A stretch of DNA of 64,000 nt from Zygaena filipendulae (Eukaryota > Arthropoda > Insecta > Lepidoptera > Zygaenidae), in the NCBI GenBank assembly GCA_907165275.2, contig OU015649.1, forward strand, positions 8,896,001 to 8,960,000. Direction: 5' to 3'. A model generated the notes under the pieces. That model did not search any database and had not been told where the DNA came from. It worked only from the letters and a program-made list of their open reading frames with translations. Shown here piece after piece: positions 25,001 to 33,400 of this stretch (position 1 is its first letter; each line of letters starts with the position of its first letter). A program made the translations under genes and the position numbers.

Positions 25001-27076
25001 ATGTTTTTGTTTACCTGTAACACATTTTTGTGTAGGTATTTTGATATTTTAATGCTCTACGATAGCTTTTAAGTTTTAACGCTTCGTCTCCATAGAACAC
25101 GTCGGTATAGCGCAGGGAAAAGCTGAAGTAAGATCCTATTGTTCCACATTTATGTAACACAAGCTGTTCCCCGCGCCGCGGTTTTACCTGCAGAAATTTC
25201 GGAGTTCCCGCGGGAATCCCGGGATGAAAAGTATGTCCTCTGTACCCCTGACAACGTGTATGCCAAACGTGGTGATCGGTTAAGTCGTTAACGCGAGAAA
25301 GCGTAACAAACTACTTTTTCCGATACTTCCAACAATTAGTGTTTTAATTCAACCAATTCACACAAAACCTTGACAAATTATATACCTAAACCTTCCTCAT
25401 TAATCGCTCTATCTATTTGTGAACCGTATAAAAATCCGTTCAGTATAGTTTTTGAGTTTACCTTTCGCGAACAAACAGACAGACGCGGCGGAGGACTTTA
25501 TTTTATGATATGTAAGAATAAGGATACAGTCAAACAAATAAGCAATTAAATATCTATACTTATAATAAAACTGTACAGAGGTCAATTCTGTACATTGAAT
25601 ATATATTCAAAATTAATATTGGACGGTGAATGGTGATCGATATTGATGTCAAAAATGCAATCACTAAATTTTTTGTCTGTCTGTCTGTCTGTCTGTGTAT
25701 GTGAACGCATGGGTCAAAAACTACTGAAGGTATTTTAACCAAATTTGGTACTTTTATTCTTACTCTTAAGTTCTGTGTTACTAATTTAAGTTCTGTGTTT
25801 CTTGAATTATCATCTAAATTGTTATAATTTTGTGTACGTACTGCTAAATTTTGTTCTTTCTACATTAAAGATAACTATCATTGGCTAATAGTGTAATCTT
25901 GTAACCTAAATCTATTATATGTTCTTGTAGCTGTTGTTGTCCTGAACAAACGAAAATATAATAAAATAAAATATAAAAAATATAATAAAATAAAATAAAA
26001 TTGTAAAATGAATATGACATAACGCTTACTAAACACGTAGGAGCTGAGTAGTGACGATAAATTTGAAGCAAGTCGGATGAAAATGCGCTTTATCCTCGCA
26101 TACGTTTACTCAATCACGCAAAAACGGCTGAACGGATTTGAATGAAATTTGGCATGCATGTTGTCAGGGGTACAGAAAAGGACTTAGGGTACTTTTTATC
26201 CTGGAATTGCCGCGGAAACTCCGTAATTACACGGGGCACAGCTCGTATTAAATAATAGTGAAAACTAATAAATATAAAATGAGAGATTGATTGCAAATAT
26301 GGAAAATATGGATTTTTATTATATGATACAAAATATTTTCTAAATAATGATCGAATACCCAAACATGTTTGGCAAAAATAGTTTTATTTATAGTTTATAC
26401 GATAACAAGACGGCGGCGCGCGGTGTAGACGTAGACTTTGATCGGATCTGCAGTTATGTAATTCTGTATCATGGAAACATACTCAAGGGACTAAGCTAGA
26501 CATTAATCCTTTATTCGGAAAGAAGATTTCTCAAACGAAACTCATCCGATTACCTATGTGCCCAAAACCTCACCTGTTTATACCATATACTGTAATGTGT
26601 TAGCCAATGATGTTATAAGTACTAAAGAAAGGTGTTAGCTGGTTAAAATATATGACTGCTTTATCGTCATATACTACTATACTACTTTTAGGTTCTTCGT
26701 TTCAAATAATTTCAGGCATTTTTTATTATTGAACCTAAGATAAAACGGTTGAAATATGAAATTTTGGTGAAATAGCGGGAGGGAATATCTCAATCAATAA
26801 ATATAACAACATCAAAAATTGACAACAAGTGAAATTCTATTTTCCGAAATGTTCATTTGCAAAAAAAAAAATGTTTTGCCGTATAGGTGTACTACTACAT
26901 AGTCGACTCACCGCGCAACGAAGGCAAAGATTTCTTCGAGATCAGCATGCAGACTGGGGAGATCTTCACCAAGGTGGTCTTCGATAGGGAGAAGCAAGGA
27001 GCCTACGCGCTGGAGGTGGAGGCCCGAGATGGAGCACCCTCGGCCCGGCCCAATTCCGACAACCAACCAAATTCAG
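9787..27076 (+). CDS. CadN: Neural cadherin (N-cadherin), central ectodomain, partial gene (overview)
   Basis: Join 9787-10088, 10533-10669, 11828-12044, 12991-13159, 13394-14244, 14399-14590, then either 16210-16400 or 16504-16694, then 18647-18836, 20328-20510, 26887-27076. Every junction is GT-AG and the phases match, giving about 874 residues without a stop. The product is a calcium-dependent homophilic adhesion receptor at the neuronal plasma membrane. Calcium-binding inter-repeat motifs are visible in series: DVNDEPPYF, DVNDNAPKF, NKNDEEPKF, DVNDNKPIF, DVNDNPPLF, D-R-N-N-K-P-P-I-W and DVNDEIPLF. Residues such as KAKSFADREIRYTLKAQGQG match what I remember of fly CadN almost exactly. The signal peptide, N-terminal repeats, membrane segment and catenin-binding tail lie outside the window. 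Assignment is very secure. Confidence 0.97.
10089..10532 (+). other. CadN: CadN intron
   Basis: 444 bp of AT-rich intron between exons A and B. It ends in ATTTCAG. I see no repeat or secondary coding potential. Confidence 0.85.
10533..10669 (+). CDS. CadN: CadN exon B
   Basis: 137 nt, phase 0 in and phase 2 out: 45 codons plus GA, completed by C at the next exon to give Asp. Acceptor AATTTCAG|AAC, donor CGA|GTAAGT. It encodes N-G-R-V-D-E-R-R-F-Q, the loop S-T-P-E-E-R-L-S-I-V-G-G-K-R, then the start of the next cadherin repeat (A-P-Q-F-Y-L-P-S-Y-E-A-E) with the calcium-binding E-N-Q. The GGKRAPQF boundary lacks the usual DxND, as in fly CadN by memory. Confidence 0.95.
10670..11827 (+). other. 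CadN: CadN intron
   Basis: 1,158 bp. At 11286-11330 it has a piece (GCTC..GGA.ACCGAAGAAATCAGCT) that resembles 58065-58120 and so is an interspersed repeat. An open stretch on the minus strand at 11346-11561 is hydrophobic and low in information. I do not call it a gene. Confidence 0.8.
11828..12044 (+). CDS. CadN: CadN exon C
   Basis: 217 nt, phase 2 in and phase 0 out: one base plus 72 codons. Acceptor GATTTCAG|C, donor GAG|GTATGT. It begins I-I-S-V-K-A-K-S-F-A-D and continues through A-G-T-F-N-I-G-P-T-S-G-I-V-K-L, L-D-F-E-D-L and V-V-T-A-T-E-D-S-G-G-F: the body of one cadherin repeat. The LDFED acidic motif and the TEDSG turn are typical of cadherin beta-strand topology. Confidence 0.96.
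12346..12826 (+). mobile_element. Complete Helitron-like element (481 bp)
   Basis: The 5' end is A|TCTATACTTATAATAAAAC and the 3' end GGGGGACAGCTAG|T. The subterminal hairpin region is ACCGTGGGTGAAACCGCGG. It has an internal CTGTCTGTCTGT tract and the conserved segment CATAGGAGCTGAGCAGTGGCG. There is no ORF and no target duplication, as expected for Helitrons. It matches 25553-26245 along its length. Confidence 0.75.
12827..12895 (+). mobile_element. Second Helitron-like 5' end, directly adjoining the first element
   Basis: TCTATACTAATATTACTAAA begins at the base immediately after the preceding CTAG, followed by GGTGAAGTTTGTGAGTTTGTG. No matching 3' end is visible before exon D. It is therefore a truncated head-to-tail partner. 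Confidence 0.55.
12991..13159 (+). CDS. CadN: CadN exon D
   Basis: 169 nt, phase 0 in and phase 1 out: 56 codons plus G. Acceptor CGTTTCAG|TTA, donor TCAG|GTAAAT. It closes one repeat with L-T-I-R-V-T, carries the full calcium linker D-V-N-D-N-A-P-K-F-E-L, and opens the next repeat with N-V-D-E-D-I-P-L-G-T-S-I-L and the D-A-D-S-G motif. Confidence 0.96.
13160..13393 (+). other. CadN: CadN intron
   Basis: Short 234-bp intron with nothing notable. The acceptor is ATTTGCAG. Confidence 0.85.
13394..14244 (+). CDS. CadN: CadN exon E (largest exon; about three cadherin repeats)
   Basis: 851 nt, phase 1 in and phase 0 out: two bases plus 283 codons, uninterrupted. Acceptor TTGCAG|AT, donor CAA|GTAAGA. 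It carries successive calcium linkers N-K-N-D-E-E-P-K-F, D-V-N-D-N-K-P-I-F and D-V-N-D-N-P-P-L-F, each followed by V-D-E-N-A or V-E-E-G-A type glutamates and DxD motifs (ASDKDGD, ATDEDKG). M-D-D-G-A-C-C-V-N-G-D is a cysteine pair characteristic of insect CadN. The terminal F-D-R-Q joins K-Y-V-E-N-V of the next exon. Confidence 0.97.
14399..14590 (+). CDS. CadN: CadN exon F, immediately upstream of the alternative pair
   Basis: 192 nt (64 codons), phase 0 at both ends. Acceptor TATTTCAG|AAA, donor GAT|GTAAGT. It reads K-Y-V-E-N-V-K-Q-D-A-S-I-G-T and S-A-S-D-E-D-A-D-N-N-G-A, then ends in I-V-L-K-K-P-L-D. The ending LDR[D/E] is completed by the first codon of either alternative exon, so both versions restore a normal cadherin strand. 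Confidence 0.97.
14591..16209 (+). other. CadN: CadN intron upstream of alternative exons
   Basis: 1,619 bp. A locally GC-rich patch lies at about 14810-14935 (AGCGCTGAGGCAGCTCTGCG region). A minus-strand ORF at 15390-15605 has retroelement-like composition but no motif I can name. No exon is recognised. This is where docking or selector sequences for the alternative pair could lie, but I cannot identify any by eye. Confidence 0.75.
16210..16400 (+). CDS. CadN: CadN alternative exon G-a (mutually exclusive)
   Basis: 191 nt, phase 0 in and phase 2 out (63 codons plus AG). Acceptor TCTGTAG|CGG, donor CAAG|GTTGGT, a weaker donor than its partner's. It encodes R-D-R-Y-R-L-R-V-R-A-S-D-R-G, the repeat boundary V-V-D-R-N-N-K-P-P-I-W, and Y-G-P-V-H-I-K-E-N-V. 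About 35 of 63 residues are identical to exon G-b. It is markedly GC-rich (for example CGTGCGCGCC) compared with exons E and F. Drosophila CadN is known to have three pairs of mutually exclusive exons; this corresponds to the first (7a/7b by my recollection). Confidence 0.95.
16401..16503 (+). promoter_or_regulatory. CadN: 103-nt inter-exon intron with UUCG hairpin and branch-point match
   Basis: It separates the two alternative exons. It contains GCAGGCC-TTCG-GGCCTGC at 16417-16434: a perfect 7-bp stem closed by C(UUCG)G, the most stable tetraloop context. A perfect TACTAAC lies at 16456-16462, with the candidate branch A at 16461. That A is 60 nt from the exon G-a donor and 42 nt from the G-b acceptor, followed by a pyrimidine-rich stretch. 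Short donor-to-branch spacing is an established way of blocking splicing between mutually exclusive exons. Its use here is inference. Confidence 0.6.
16504..16694 (+). CDS. CadN: CadN alternative exon G-b (mutually exclusive)
   Basis: 191 nt, same phases as G-a. Acceptor CCCGATAG|CGA, donor CAAG|GTGCGT. It encodes R-E-T-Y-K-L-E-A-M-A-Q-D-K-G, the boundary V-V-D-R-A-N-N-P-P-V-W, and Y-G-P-I-Y-I-R-E-N-L. Differences from G-a concentrate in the strand and loop positions before the linker, while the PP-W-D and YGP-I-EN core is kept. If G-a and G-b were both included, translation would stop at TAG 16580-16582 inside this exon. G-b therefore must replace G-a rather than follow it. Confidence 0.95.
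16695..18646 (+). other. CadN: CadN intron downstream of alternative exons
   Basis: 1,952 bp. The first 270 bp are unusually GC-rich (GGCCGGCCCCGCTCC region at 16770-16790) and produce many overlapping spurious ORFs. The remainder is AT-rich, with a degenerate CTCCTCCTTTTTGG repeat motif near 17495. Nothing coding is recognised. Confidence 0.75.
18647..18836 (+). CDS. CadN: CadN exon H
   Basis: 190 nt, phase 2 in and phase 0 out. Acceptor TTTTTAG|C, donor GAG|GTAAAT. With AG from either G exon it reads S-S-G-I-E-N-N-P-T-V-F-Y-R-L-M, then P-G-S-T-A-Q-T-N-K-F-H, W-A-D-I-K-V, L-D-Y-E-S-I and ends N-L-T-I-R-V-E. If both G exons were skipped, joining exon F here would give TAA at 18662-18664, six codons in. 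Confidence 0.96.
18870..19495 (-). mobile_element. 5'-truncated non-LTR retrotransposon (reverse transcriptase C-terminus)
   Basis: The minus strand from 19466 to 19131 reads Q-K-R-A-I-R-A-I-Y-K-L-G-P-R-D-S-L, then F-K-I-M-T-V, Q-Y-I-Y-E-N-L and D-L-H-N-L-N-L-R-N-K-D-K-L: the C-terminal tail typical of Jockey/CR1-type insect LINE polymerases. The frame is open further upstream as S-Y-Q-T-A-I-R-L. The region from 19130 down to 18870 is a 3' UTR with TTCTTGTCAGTTCTTCTCAG and ends in a TTTTGAATTTTTGAATAAA-like tail. No catalytic domain is present, so it is dead on arrival. Confidence 0.75.
19504..19698. mobile_element. Small TIR (MITE-like) element abutting the LINE relic
   Basis: Left end CTAAAATGACGCGCCCC and right end GGGGCGCTACATTTTAG are imperfect inverted copies about 160 bp apart. 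The interior is non-coding. I cannot fix the target-site duplication. Confidence 0.5.
19974..20225 (+). other. Unrecognised coding-looking ORF in CadN intron
   Basis: Open for 83 codons and balanced in composition, unlike the flanking AT-rich DNA. Residues include P-G-A-A-F-R-V-T-N-H-Y, G-A-V-R-V-F-L-F-N-G-G and N-V-E-I-K-I-V-G-D-N before TAA. Within it, an AG at 20016-20017 and a GT at 20211-20212 delimit a 193-nt segment with the same entry and exit phases as exon H. Similarity to exon H is very weak (scattered ADNG/YANG and LDY/EDF-like positions). It may be a decayed alternative exon, a mobile-element fragment or chance. Confidence 0.3.
20328..20510 (+). CDS. CadN: CadN exon I
   Basis: 183 nt (61 codons), phase 0 at both ends. 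Acceptor TCAACAG|AAC, donor CAG|GTAACT. It begins N-N-G-A-Q-Q-L-A-S-E-A, contains the calcium linker L-E-D-V-N-D-E-I-P-L-F, then V-L-E-G-E-P-I-G-T-K-V and A-I-D-K-D-G-T-F-P-N-N-Q. A symmetrical exon of this kind could be skipped without frameshift, but I see no sign that it is. Confidence 0.96.
20731..20835. repeat. Half copy of the 9470-9697 fold-back family
   Basis: TTTTTTGTCTTTTGGATTAA, then TATCTTTTTAGTGAAGGGCA, then GTGTTTTTTGAAGTCGGTTT follow the same order as the right half of 9470-9697. Confidence 0.6.
21145..22098. mobile_element. PIF/Harbinger-like TIR element (954 bp)
   Basis: Perfect 28-bp terminal inverted repeats, starting GGTCCGTATTAATAGTCAGT at 21145 and ending ACTGACTATTAATACGGACC at 22098. 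They are flanked by TTA on both sides (21142-21144 and 22099-22101). A 3-bp TTA duplication is characteristic of PIF/Harbinger. The subterminal region has several copies of CTTGAGATCATC. An ORF from ATG 21414 encodes 54 residues (M-D-F-E-I-I-L-N-N-I-E-H...Y-Y-L-P-K-T-Y-I-R-D-P) ending at TAA 21576. It could be the N-terminal stub of a transposase, the rest being deleted. Confidence 0.75.
22721..22841. repeat. Imperfect inverted repeat (about 49-nt arms)
   Basis: ATTAATTTGTGCTGT..CTGTGAGTAGAT (left) pairs with ATCTACTCACAGCACAAG...ATTAAT (right) across a 22-nt loop, with a few bulges. It directly adjoins the TIR element at 22842. Confidence 0.65.
22842..23272. mobile_element. TA-flanked TIR element (431 bp)
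   Basis: Ends GGGTACTTGCATGAA and TTCATGCAAGTACCC are exact inverses, flanked by TA on each side, as in Tc1/mariner-type MITEs. The interior is non-coding. Confidence 0.6.
23451..23536. repeat. Near-perfect 36-bp hairpin with 14-nt loop
   Basis: GCACAAACAAGCACTTTTAG... at 23451-23486 pairs with 23501-23536. The only non-Watson-Crick position would be a G:U wobble if transcribed from the plus strand. A fragment of the arm (GCATGAGAAGTGAAAATT) recurs at about 24984. Size and shape resemble a precursor of small RNAs, but arms this perfect also fit a young MITE. Confidence 0.8.
24091..24690. repeat. Two-copy 0.6-kb repeat, copy 2
   Basis: Matches 2235-2821. The 24119-24177 segment is in opposite orientation to 2275-2307 and carries an extra hairpin GGCGCC-CTCGCTACGCTCG-GGCGCC. 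Confidence 0.75.
25161..25315 (-). mobile_element. Helitron-like fragment
   Basis: Minus orientation: CAAGCTGTTCCCCGCGCCGC, GGAGTTCCCGCGGGAATCCC, CTGACAACGTGTATGCCAAA and GCGAGAAAGCGTAACAAAC. The CTAG terminus has mutated. Confidence 0.55.
25553..26245 (+). mobile_element. Helitron-like element carrying a nested insertion (693 bp)
   Basis: 5' A|TCTATACTTATAATAAAAC and 3' GGGCACAGCTCG|T (CTAG mutated to CTCG). It matches 12346-12826 except for about 260 foreign bases (roughly 25755-26015) ending in an AATAAAATAAAATAAAATT tract that resembles a retrotransposon tail. Confidence 0.65.
26887..27076 (+). CDS. CadN: CadN exon J (last CadN exon in window)
   Basis: 190 nt, phase 0 in and phase 1 out: 63 codons plus G. 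Acceptor GCCGTATAG|GTG, donor TCAG|GTACGT. It encodes V-Y-Y-Y-I-V-D-S-P-R-N-E-G-K, F-F-E-I-S-M-Q-T-G-E-I-F-T-K, the F-D-R-E-K-Q-G-A-Y motif and E-V-E-A-R-D-G-A-P-S-A-R-P-N-S. The next exon, expected to begin near K-F-I-R-I, is not present in the remaining 36.9 kb as far as I can read. Confidence 0.96.
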
Positions 27077-29100
27077 GTACGTACCTACGTTTAATTTTAC
27101 TTATTTTCCTTACTGTCAATCGCTTTCGGGATCATGCGATACGACCCGTGCTCGCTTGACCCTGCAGTCACATACGTATACTGAATACGGATCTCTACCC
27201 GAACATCCTCTCGTTCGATTAGGGGGTTCATATTCTTCGTGCAGTTCCAGCGTACAACGGTATCTGTACGTGTAGTTAAATAGTAGTATTAATGGAATAT
27301 TCCCTCGTTTACATAATATTATAAACCTTCAGCCGATTAGCTAACTTTCCGTTGGTCAGAATTCGAGGAGAAACCAGTGATGAAACTGTCATTTTATCGT
27401 TCCAAACATCCACCGACTCACCAACCTATCAAAACTCAGCCCAAAATGTTCAACGTAGCAAATGTTAAGTTTGCATACACACTTGTAATGCGTGTAAGGA
27501 AACTAACCGATGTTTGGTTTGTACAGAAGTGCGGTGTTGATTTGAGTACATAGGTCGGTTTACCAATGTAAAGCTAACATCGCCTTGACTAAATACAGTG
27601 TCGTTAATACCTACATACCTATTCAGATCGTGCTACTTTAACCCGTATTCAAAGTCGGATTATTTCGTTTCGACCCTGGTCCAGTAGAACCTATATCTTA
27701 AAAGCACAAAACTACGTCACAAATGAAATTTTGTTCCTTTTTATCTATTCAAACTATAATAAATTCACCTTCATAATTCAAAACATAAAATGAAAAAGAT
27801 TTTAATGAATTGTTGTTCAAGCATCGTTATTTATAGGTTAAAAAATAATGGAAAGATTTGATAAAATAAACGTGAAATGTTGTGATAATAGAATAAAATA
27901 GAATCCTAACAGTCTCAATTTAGATTCAGTTTAGGTCCGAAACGTAGTAGGTAGATACCTTTGTTGGGCCGGGTGTGCTCCAATCTAATCACCAACGACA
28001 CCGGCATTTAAACGACTCTCTTTTGTTTGTATTTATTGTACATGTATTTCTTCGTGTGTTATTGATTTCGTACCTACTAGCAAAATTCTTTAGCGAGGAA
28101 TGTCGGTGTGTGACCAGAGCGGGCACATTCTTTGGTAATTGACGTATGCTTGTCTCATATTTCATGTTGTTTTTTGTTGGAGTAAATTGATTATATCGAA
28201 ACGTGCTACACTATAAATTGTCGTAGAGGGCGTCTATTAGGGCGTCGGCGACACGTTCGCCGTATCGCGTCATCGTAAATCAAGCAGTAGCATAATCAGC
28301 CGCCGCCCGAGGCTTAATCCGTTTAAGCCTCCCCATCCCTGTATCTGGCTCACGTGCACAATAGTGAGCTTTGCTTCAGCTCAGTGCTTGCTTCCACGTT
28401 TAATTGTACTTACATAATAATGTTATCCATAACGTAATCTGTCCTGGTAATATTTGATATTGTTTGATACGTAGATATCGGTAATAAAGCACATGCATTC
28501 TCATTACAACCCTGTATTCCCTGACCGTAAATAAAACGCTGTTATCAATGTTTACGTGCGGCGAATGGGAAACCTTTGTTGATTTCGTATTACCTTTTTA
28601 TTTGCTAGGGTGATGTATTGACTTGAAACGTGAAACCGTTGATGTAATTAACCGGTGGTGTTTGTAAATATTTGAGATCTATCGTTTTGTGTGAATGTTT
28701 TAGGGTTGCTTTCGTTTACGGTTATCTATGTATTATCAAGTATATAATATATAGGATGTTTGTGTGGGTATTGTGGCCACGTGGCACGTAGCAAATTCCA
28801 GGGTATTGCAGCGTGCGCAAGCTCCGACCCAGACGTGGCACCGACGTGTGCTCGCGCCTCACGCATACTGATCAGCCTTTGCGACATTATTTTATAAATT
28901 AAAACCACGTTATCGAAGACCGTGTTTTTATAGTCTATTATATGATACAACTGTTATGGTAATTTGTTCGGTTATTCAAAATTAGCTATTTTTAATTTTA
29001 TTTTTATTTTACATACCTATGTTAAGTCAATTAATAAGAAATATTTTTTGCTATCTAGAAGATATATGTATATACTAGCAACAGCAAGCGATCACATAAA

Positions 29101-29250
29101 TCTATATAAAAAGCGAAAGGTCACTCAATGACTAAACACGGAATCTAAAAAACTACTTGATGCTGAAATTTGTCAGGTCAGCTAAAAACGTCAGCTAACG
29201 GGAACTCCAAAAATAACGCGGGTGCGGGTGAAACCGCATGGAATAGCTAG
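29101..29250 (+). mobile_element. Complete short Helitron-like element (150 bp)
   Basis: A|TCTATATAAAAAGCGAAAGG ... GGGTGAAACCGCATGGAATAGCTAG|T, with the GCGG-GTGAAA-CCGC hairpin before the end. Confidence 0.65.
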
Positions 29251-29908
29251 TTGAATATTATATGACCCAATTAGAACCGACGACGTCCGACAGTCCCGAT
29301 ACAACATAATATCAACCTACAAATTTTGATGAGAATTGTATAAAACGGGCAAACGCAATCACGTGACACACGTTCCGTATGTAACACCTGATACACCGCA
29401 CGTTTATTGGTTGTAGAATAAATTTTATTAAGGATAGTTTTATTAGATACTAAAAATTTTTACGTATTGGTAGTAATTACTACGACGATAGGTACCTACT
29501 AGACGTTTCTTCGGTTGATTCTACGTCATTTACAGTAATGATTTTGTATGAATAATCATGGTATTTCCTCAGAGTAAATATACTACGAAGACATTTTAAA
29601 ATAAACCGTCATTGATACGAAATAAAATAGATAGCTTGTACAAAAATCTCAGTATTTAGCTTTTAAAAATTTTATTTATTATTTATTAATTCGTAGTGCA
29701 CAGCTTTTTATTTATTCTACATAAATTTTTTAAACATTATGCAAGCCAATTACGACTACCAAACTACTTACAATAAGTGAATACAGGTGCCAAACAATAA
29801 CAAAGATTACATTATCATTTTTTTAAATTTATTTCAAGGACTTTGTCCTTATATAATATAATGGCATACCATAGCATACTATAGGTAATAATTATATTAC
29901 ATATTATG

Positions 29909-30092
29909 TCCTTACTAATAAACGCGTAGGTTTATTTATACGGATGTTTATTACTCTTTCACGCAAAAACCACTGAATGAACCCTAATGAAACTTAACAA
30001 TAATATAGTATAGCTTATACATCAATTAACACATAGGGAAATCCCGCAGGATCTCCGAAACTAAAGCGGGTGAAAACGCGCGGAACAGTTAT
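29909..30092 (+). mobile_element. Degenerate Helitron-like element
   Basis: Starts TCCTTACTAATAAACGCGTA. It contains TTTCACGCAAAAACCACTGA and ends AAGCGGGTGAAAACGCGCGG-AACAGTTA, with the CTAG destroyed. Confidence 0.5.
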
Positions 30093-30185
30093 TTTTATTA
30101 TAATATTAATTTAAAAAATTTACCAATTTTCAAGCTAAATCGAAGTCGTGTCCGATGCACCATTACAAATCCCTTATCACTTCGA

Positions 30186-30494
30186 TTAGTCGTTAAAGTC
30201 CGGGTCATAGAAGTGACGTCTTATAATAGCCTGAAACTGTGCCTTAGAGTCAAGGAAAAGATCAATATCGCTAAACCTCATATTGTAAGTTCTAGGTAGT
30301 CTCGTAAATACTGAATTCTGACCATAATTGGTATGATGTTGTGGAATGTGTAGCAACTGGGTGTGCCTGGTGCGACGAGGAGGAGTGTTTAGTGAAATAA
30401 GCCCAGGACAGTCCAGGCAACCTCGTATGACGTCGTATAGTAACCCCATGTCCATTTTGTTTAAAATCCTAACAGGGATTGGCAGAATTATCAA
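30186..30494 (-). pseudogene. LINE polymerase C-terminal relic
   Basis: 102 residues on the minus strand include L-D-C-P-G-L-I-S-L-N-T-P-P-R-R-T-R, H-H-T-N-Y-G-Q-N-S-V and D-I-D-L-F near a natural stop. This is the C-terminal signature of insect non-LTR polymerases ('...NVP.R..R....F..P..RTNYG..SV'). The reverse-transcriptase core is missing. Confidence 0.6.
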
Positions 30495-33400
30495 AAAAAC
30501 TGTTTTTTGGCAAAAAACTGTTTTTACCTACCATACAAATTGTATGAAAAAAAAATTGAATCCATTTTTAAGGTTGAGTACCTATCTTTTACTCATATTC
30601 TATATTCCTGCGATACATATACATAAAGCTGTTTATGTCGCAAATTTTTTATTTAGTAATTTTATAACCTATACCTACTCAAAGATATTCTATATAAAAA
30701 ACAACTTTTAGTATTAACTATAGTTTATTAGAATCATCGTCTGTAGGTATCAATTTTATCAAGATATAAGATTGAAACATAACTGATACTGTTCAATAAA
30801 AATTGTGCATATTATGAGTTAAAACGTACCTACCTATTAGGTACCTATTATTATTTGTGTGAAATACCTTTCTCCCCTGCCTTGTCTTTTCTTCCCGAAC
30901 TTGGCACACACACAACGGTACTATTAGTTGCGGTCGTAAAATGCCAATTCCTGTTGTTATCTATATATACTAGTATTATCTACAATTTCCACTTGATCTG
31001 ATGTAGGAGCACAGACATAGGTCCGTGTGTATAGGAACGTATAGGTATGTAATATGTCATTATCTGTTTCCGTTTATCTATGTATAGTTTATCTAATTTG
31101 ACAAGCTTACATTCCTGAGCCATGTTGATGTGATATACCTTGACGTGTGTAGGATTACATTGTGTAGGTACATACAGTAATGACATTGAAAAACGATGTC
31201 ACAATTCAATGAAACCGAGAAAAGAACTCTGATCTTGGACAAATACACATTTTTGGTTCACAATGAATACTGTTATGAATTATTCACAAAATTATTAAAC
31301 ATGGAAGATGGCGACGAGCGAAAAACAATGTTTCCAATCTTAATGAAGTAGCAAGCATCCACCCCGCCCGTTGTGACGTCGCGCGCCGCGCCGGGTGACG
31401 TAGACCCCTGCCGAAACGGATGCGCGAATTTTGCGCATTTTTATATTCTTTTCTTCTCGTTAACAATTTTTACCATCTCATTCCCGTGCGGCAGTTATTA
31501 GTTTGGAACTTTTTAATTTTCTTTCCGTCTCTTATAAAGTAAGGAAGATTATTATTATTTGATAGCAGTTAGCTCCGATCGTGCATTCAGACCGGAAGTC
31601 AGACAGACAAATAATGTTTGATGTCATATCTGGTCAAACTGACTGAGACAAAAATTCCAATCGAAAAATTTTAAAATCTTATATCTTGTTGTTCAGATAT
31701 ATTTATTGAGGTTAGCCACATAAAATTGCGTGTTTAGGTATCTACCTATGATTTAAACTATGTAACATCTGTTTTTAGGAAGGTGATAATGATTAAAAAG
31801 TTAGTGTTATCTAGTGTAGCTACAAGTTGCCCATTTGAACTATTTCCAATTACTCTGGCTTAGCTGCGATGTCGCCTAGTGACAAAGCAATATTCCGTCT
31901 GCCGCTAGAAGTTGGTGGCCTACATTTACGTGATGCCCTAGAGAATTTCTGATGAGGAAGCGCTCGAGTGCAATTCCTACAGAGTGCTTCGGATTACTAA
32001 GAACTACTTAACAATACGATAGTAACAAACCACTCTCTTGTAAATCTCTTTCTAATGGATACTCACTCCCTTATTTTATCCTCTCTTTGTGAATCTAATT
32101 TGTTCTTATGAAAACGTTCGTTGCATTTATTTCTAGCTCGCTATTAATTTTTAGAGAGCGTGTAACAGAATTTTCTTCGTCATTAAGATAGCTATTCTCG
32201 GCACAAATCCTGGCAATTTGAACGCTTTCGACGGCTAAAGCGAATCCTAAATGTCAGGGAGTATGAAATTTTCCTATCGTCAACCCAGCACGAGCAACGT
32301 TTATGGGCGTCGTAAGTTACGAAGTAAACGCTCGTTTAAGACTCGTAAAATTACTCAAACCCTCACTTCAAGAATGTGTGAACTTTTTATTTTCATTGAT
32401 GAAGTGACTTAAAATATGGGTAGGGTATTAAGCAAGGATATTCCGAAAGAGAGCATTGTACGTATTCCATTTAAATACGAGTGCATTTATTTACATAGTT
32501 GATTTAAAAAATACGAGTGCATTGAGTTACATTTTATAAACATCTGTTTTTAAATCATTTAGTTAGAGAAAATCAAGACTTTATAATGTGCGCAAGTATG
32601 CGTAGAATAAAAAAAAGTCCTATATTTATTTATATTAAAAAATGCATGAGTTTCGAATAGTCTTTAAAAACTCGTTACGATTTTTGTTACAAAATTTTCC
32701 CAAACGTTAACCTAATCTTTGCAGTTCAAATAATTCGCTGTAGGCCATTAAGAAAGACACACAAAAAGCTTTTGCGGGACAGGCTGTAGGTAAGTTTAAT
32801 TAAAATGGGAACATCGTCCTTTGCTCAATGTTACGTCGTCGCTGCGCCGGCCACCGGATCACAGCCGTTCAGTACAAAGTTGTAATTAAAAACACTAATA
32901 ATAATCAATTTATGCCATCAAAGTGTACGACAAATTGCTTTCACTGTTGGGGTTCAGTAAAATAATTTCTGTGGCTGGTCTAGCTGGAACGAATAGGTTT
33001 AGAGTTCTTTTAACAAGGTATGGTTTATGTATACTAAAACATTGCTAAGCTGTTTGATACTTTACAATTTAGAGTATCTACATACATACAATATACATAA
33101 TCTGGATTGGTGTAGCCCTGTTTCTTATCAAAATAATATCGCATATCGTTTAAGTGAGTGTACGCACACTATAAAGGGTAGTTATTTTGCTTGACATGTC
33201 CTTGCTTTGTTGAAGTGTATAGCGAATGGGTGTAATGGATATCAGTAGGTTATTGTAGAAGTCGTCGAGGAGTGCTATCAGTATAGGGCGGGGCCACAAG
33301 AGTAATGGAACCGAGCTCGCTTGCGAAGAGGGTCCACTTATGTCATGCGATACGATATGATTGATAATGCTTCCTTAAGTAAAAACACTGTTCCTTTGTT

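Larger units (their letters stand above)
20511..26886 (+). other. CadN: CadN intron, repeat-dense
   Basis: 6,376 bp. In order: a fold-back-family fragment (20731-20835, related to 9470-9697), a PIF-like element (21145-22098), an inverted repeat (22721-22841), a TA-flanked TIR element (22842-23272), a near-perfect hairpin (23451-23536), a repeat with GGATTCTAAAATTAGAATCC palindrome (about 23560-24690, its 3' part duplicated at 2235-2821), and Helitron-like copies at 25161-25315 and 25553-26245. No exon is seen. Confidence 0.8.
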
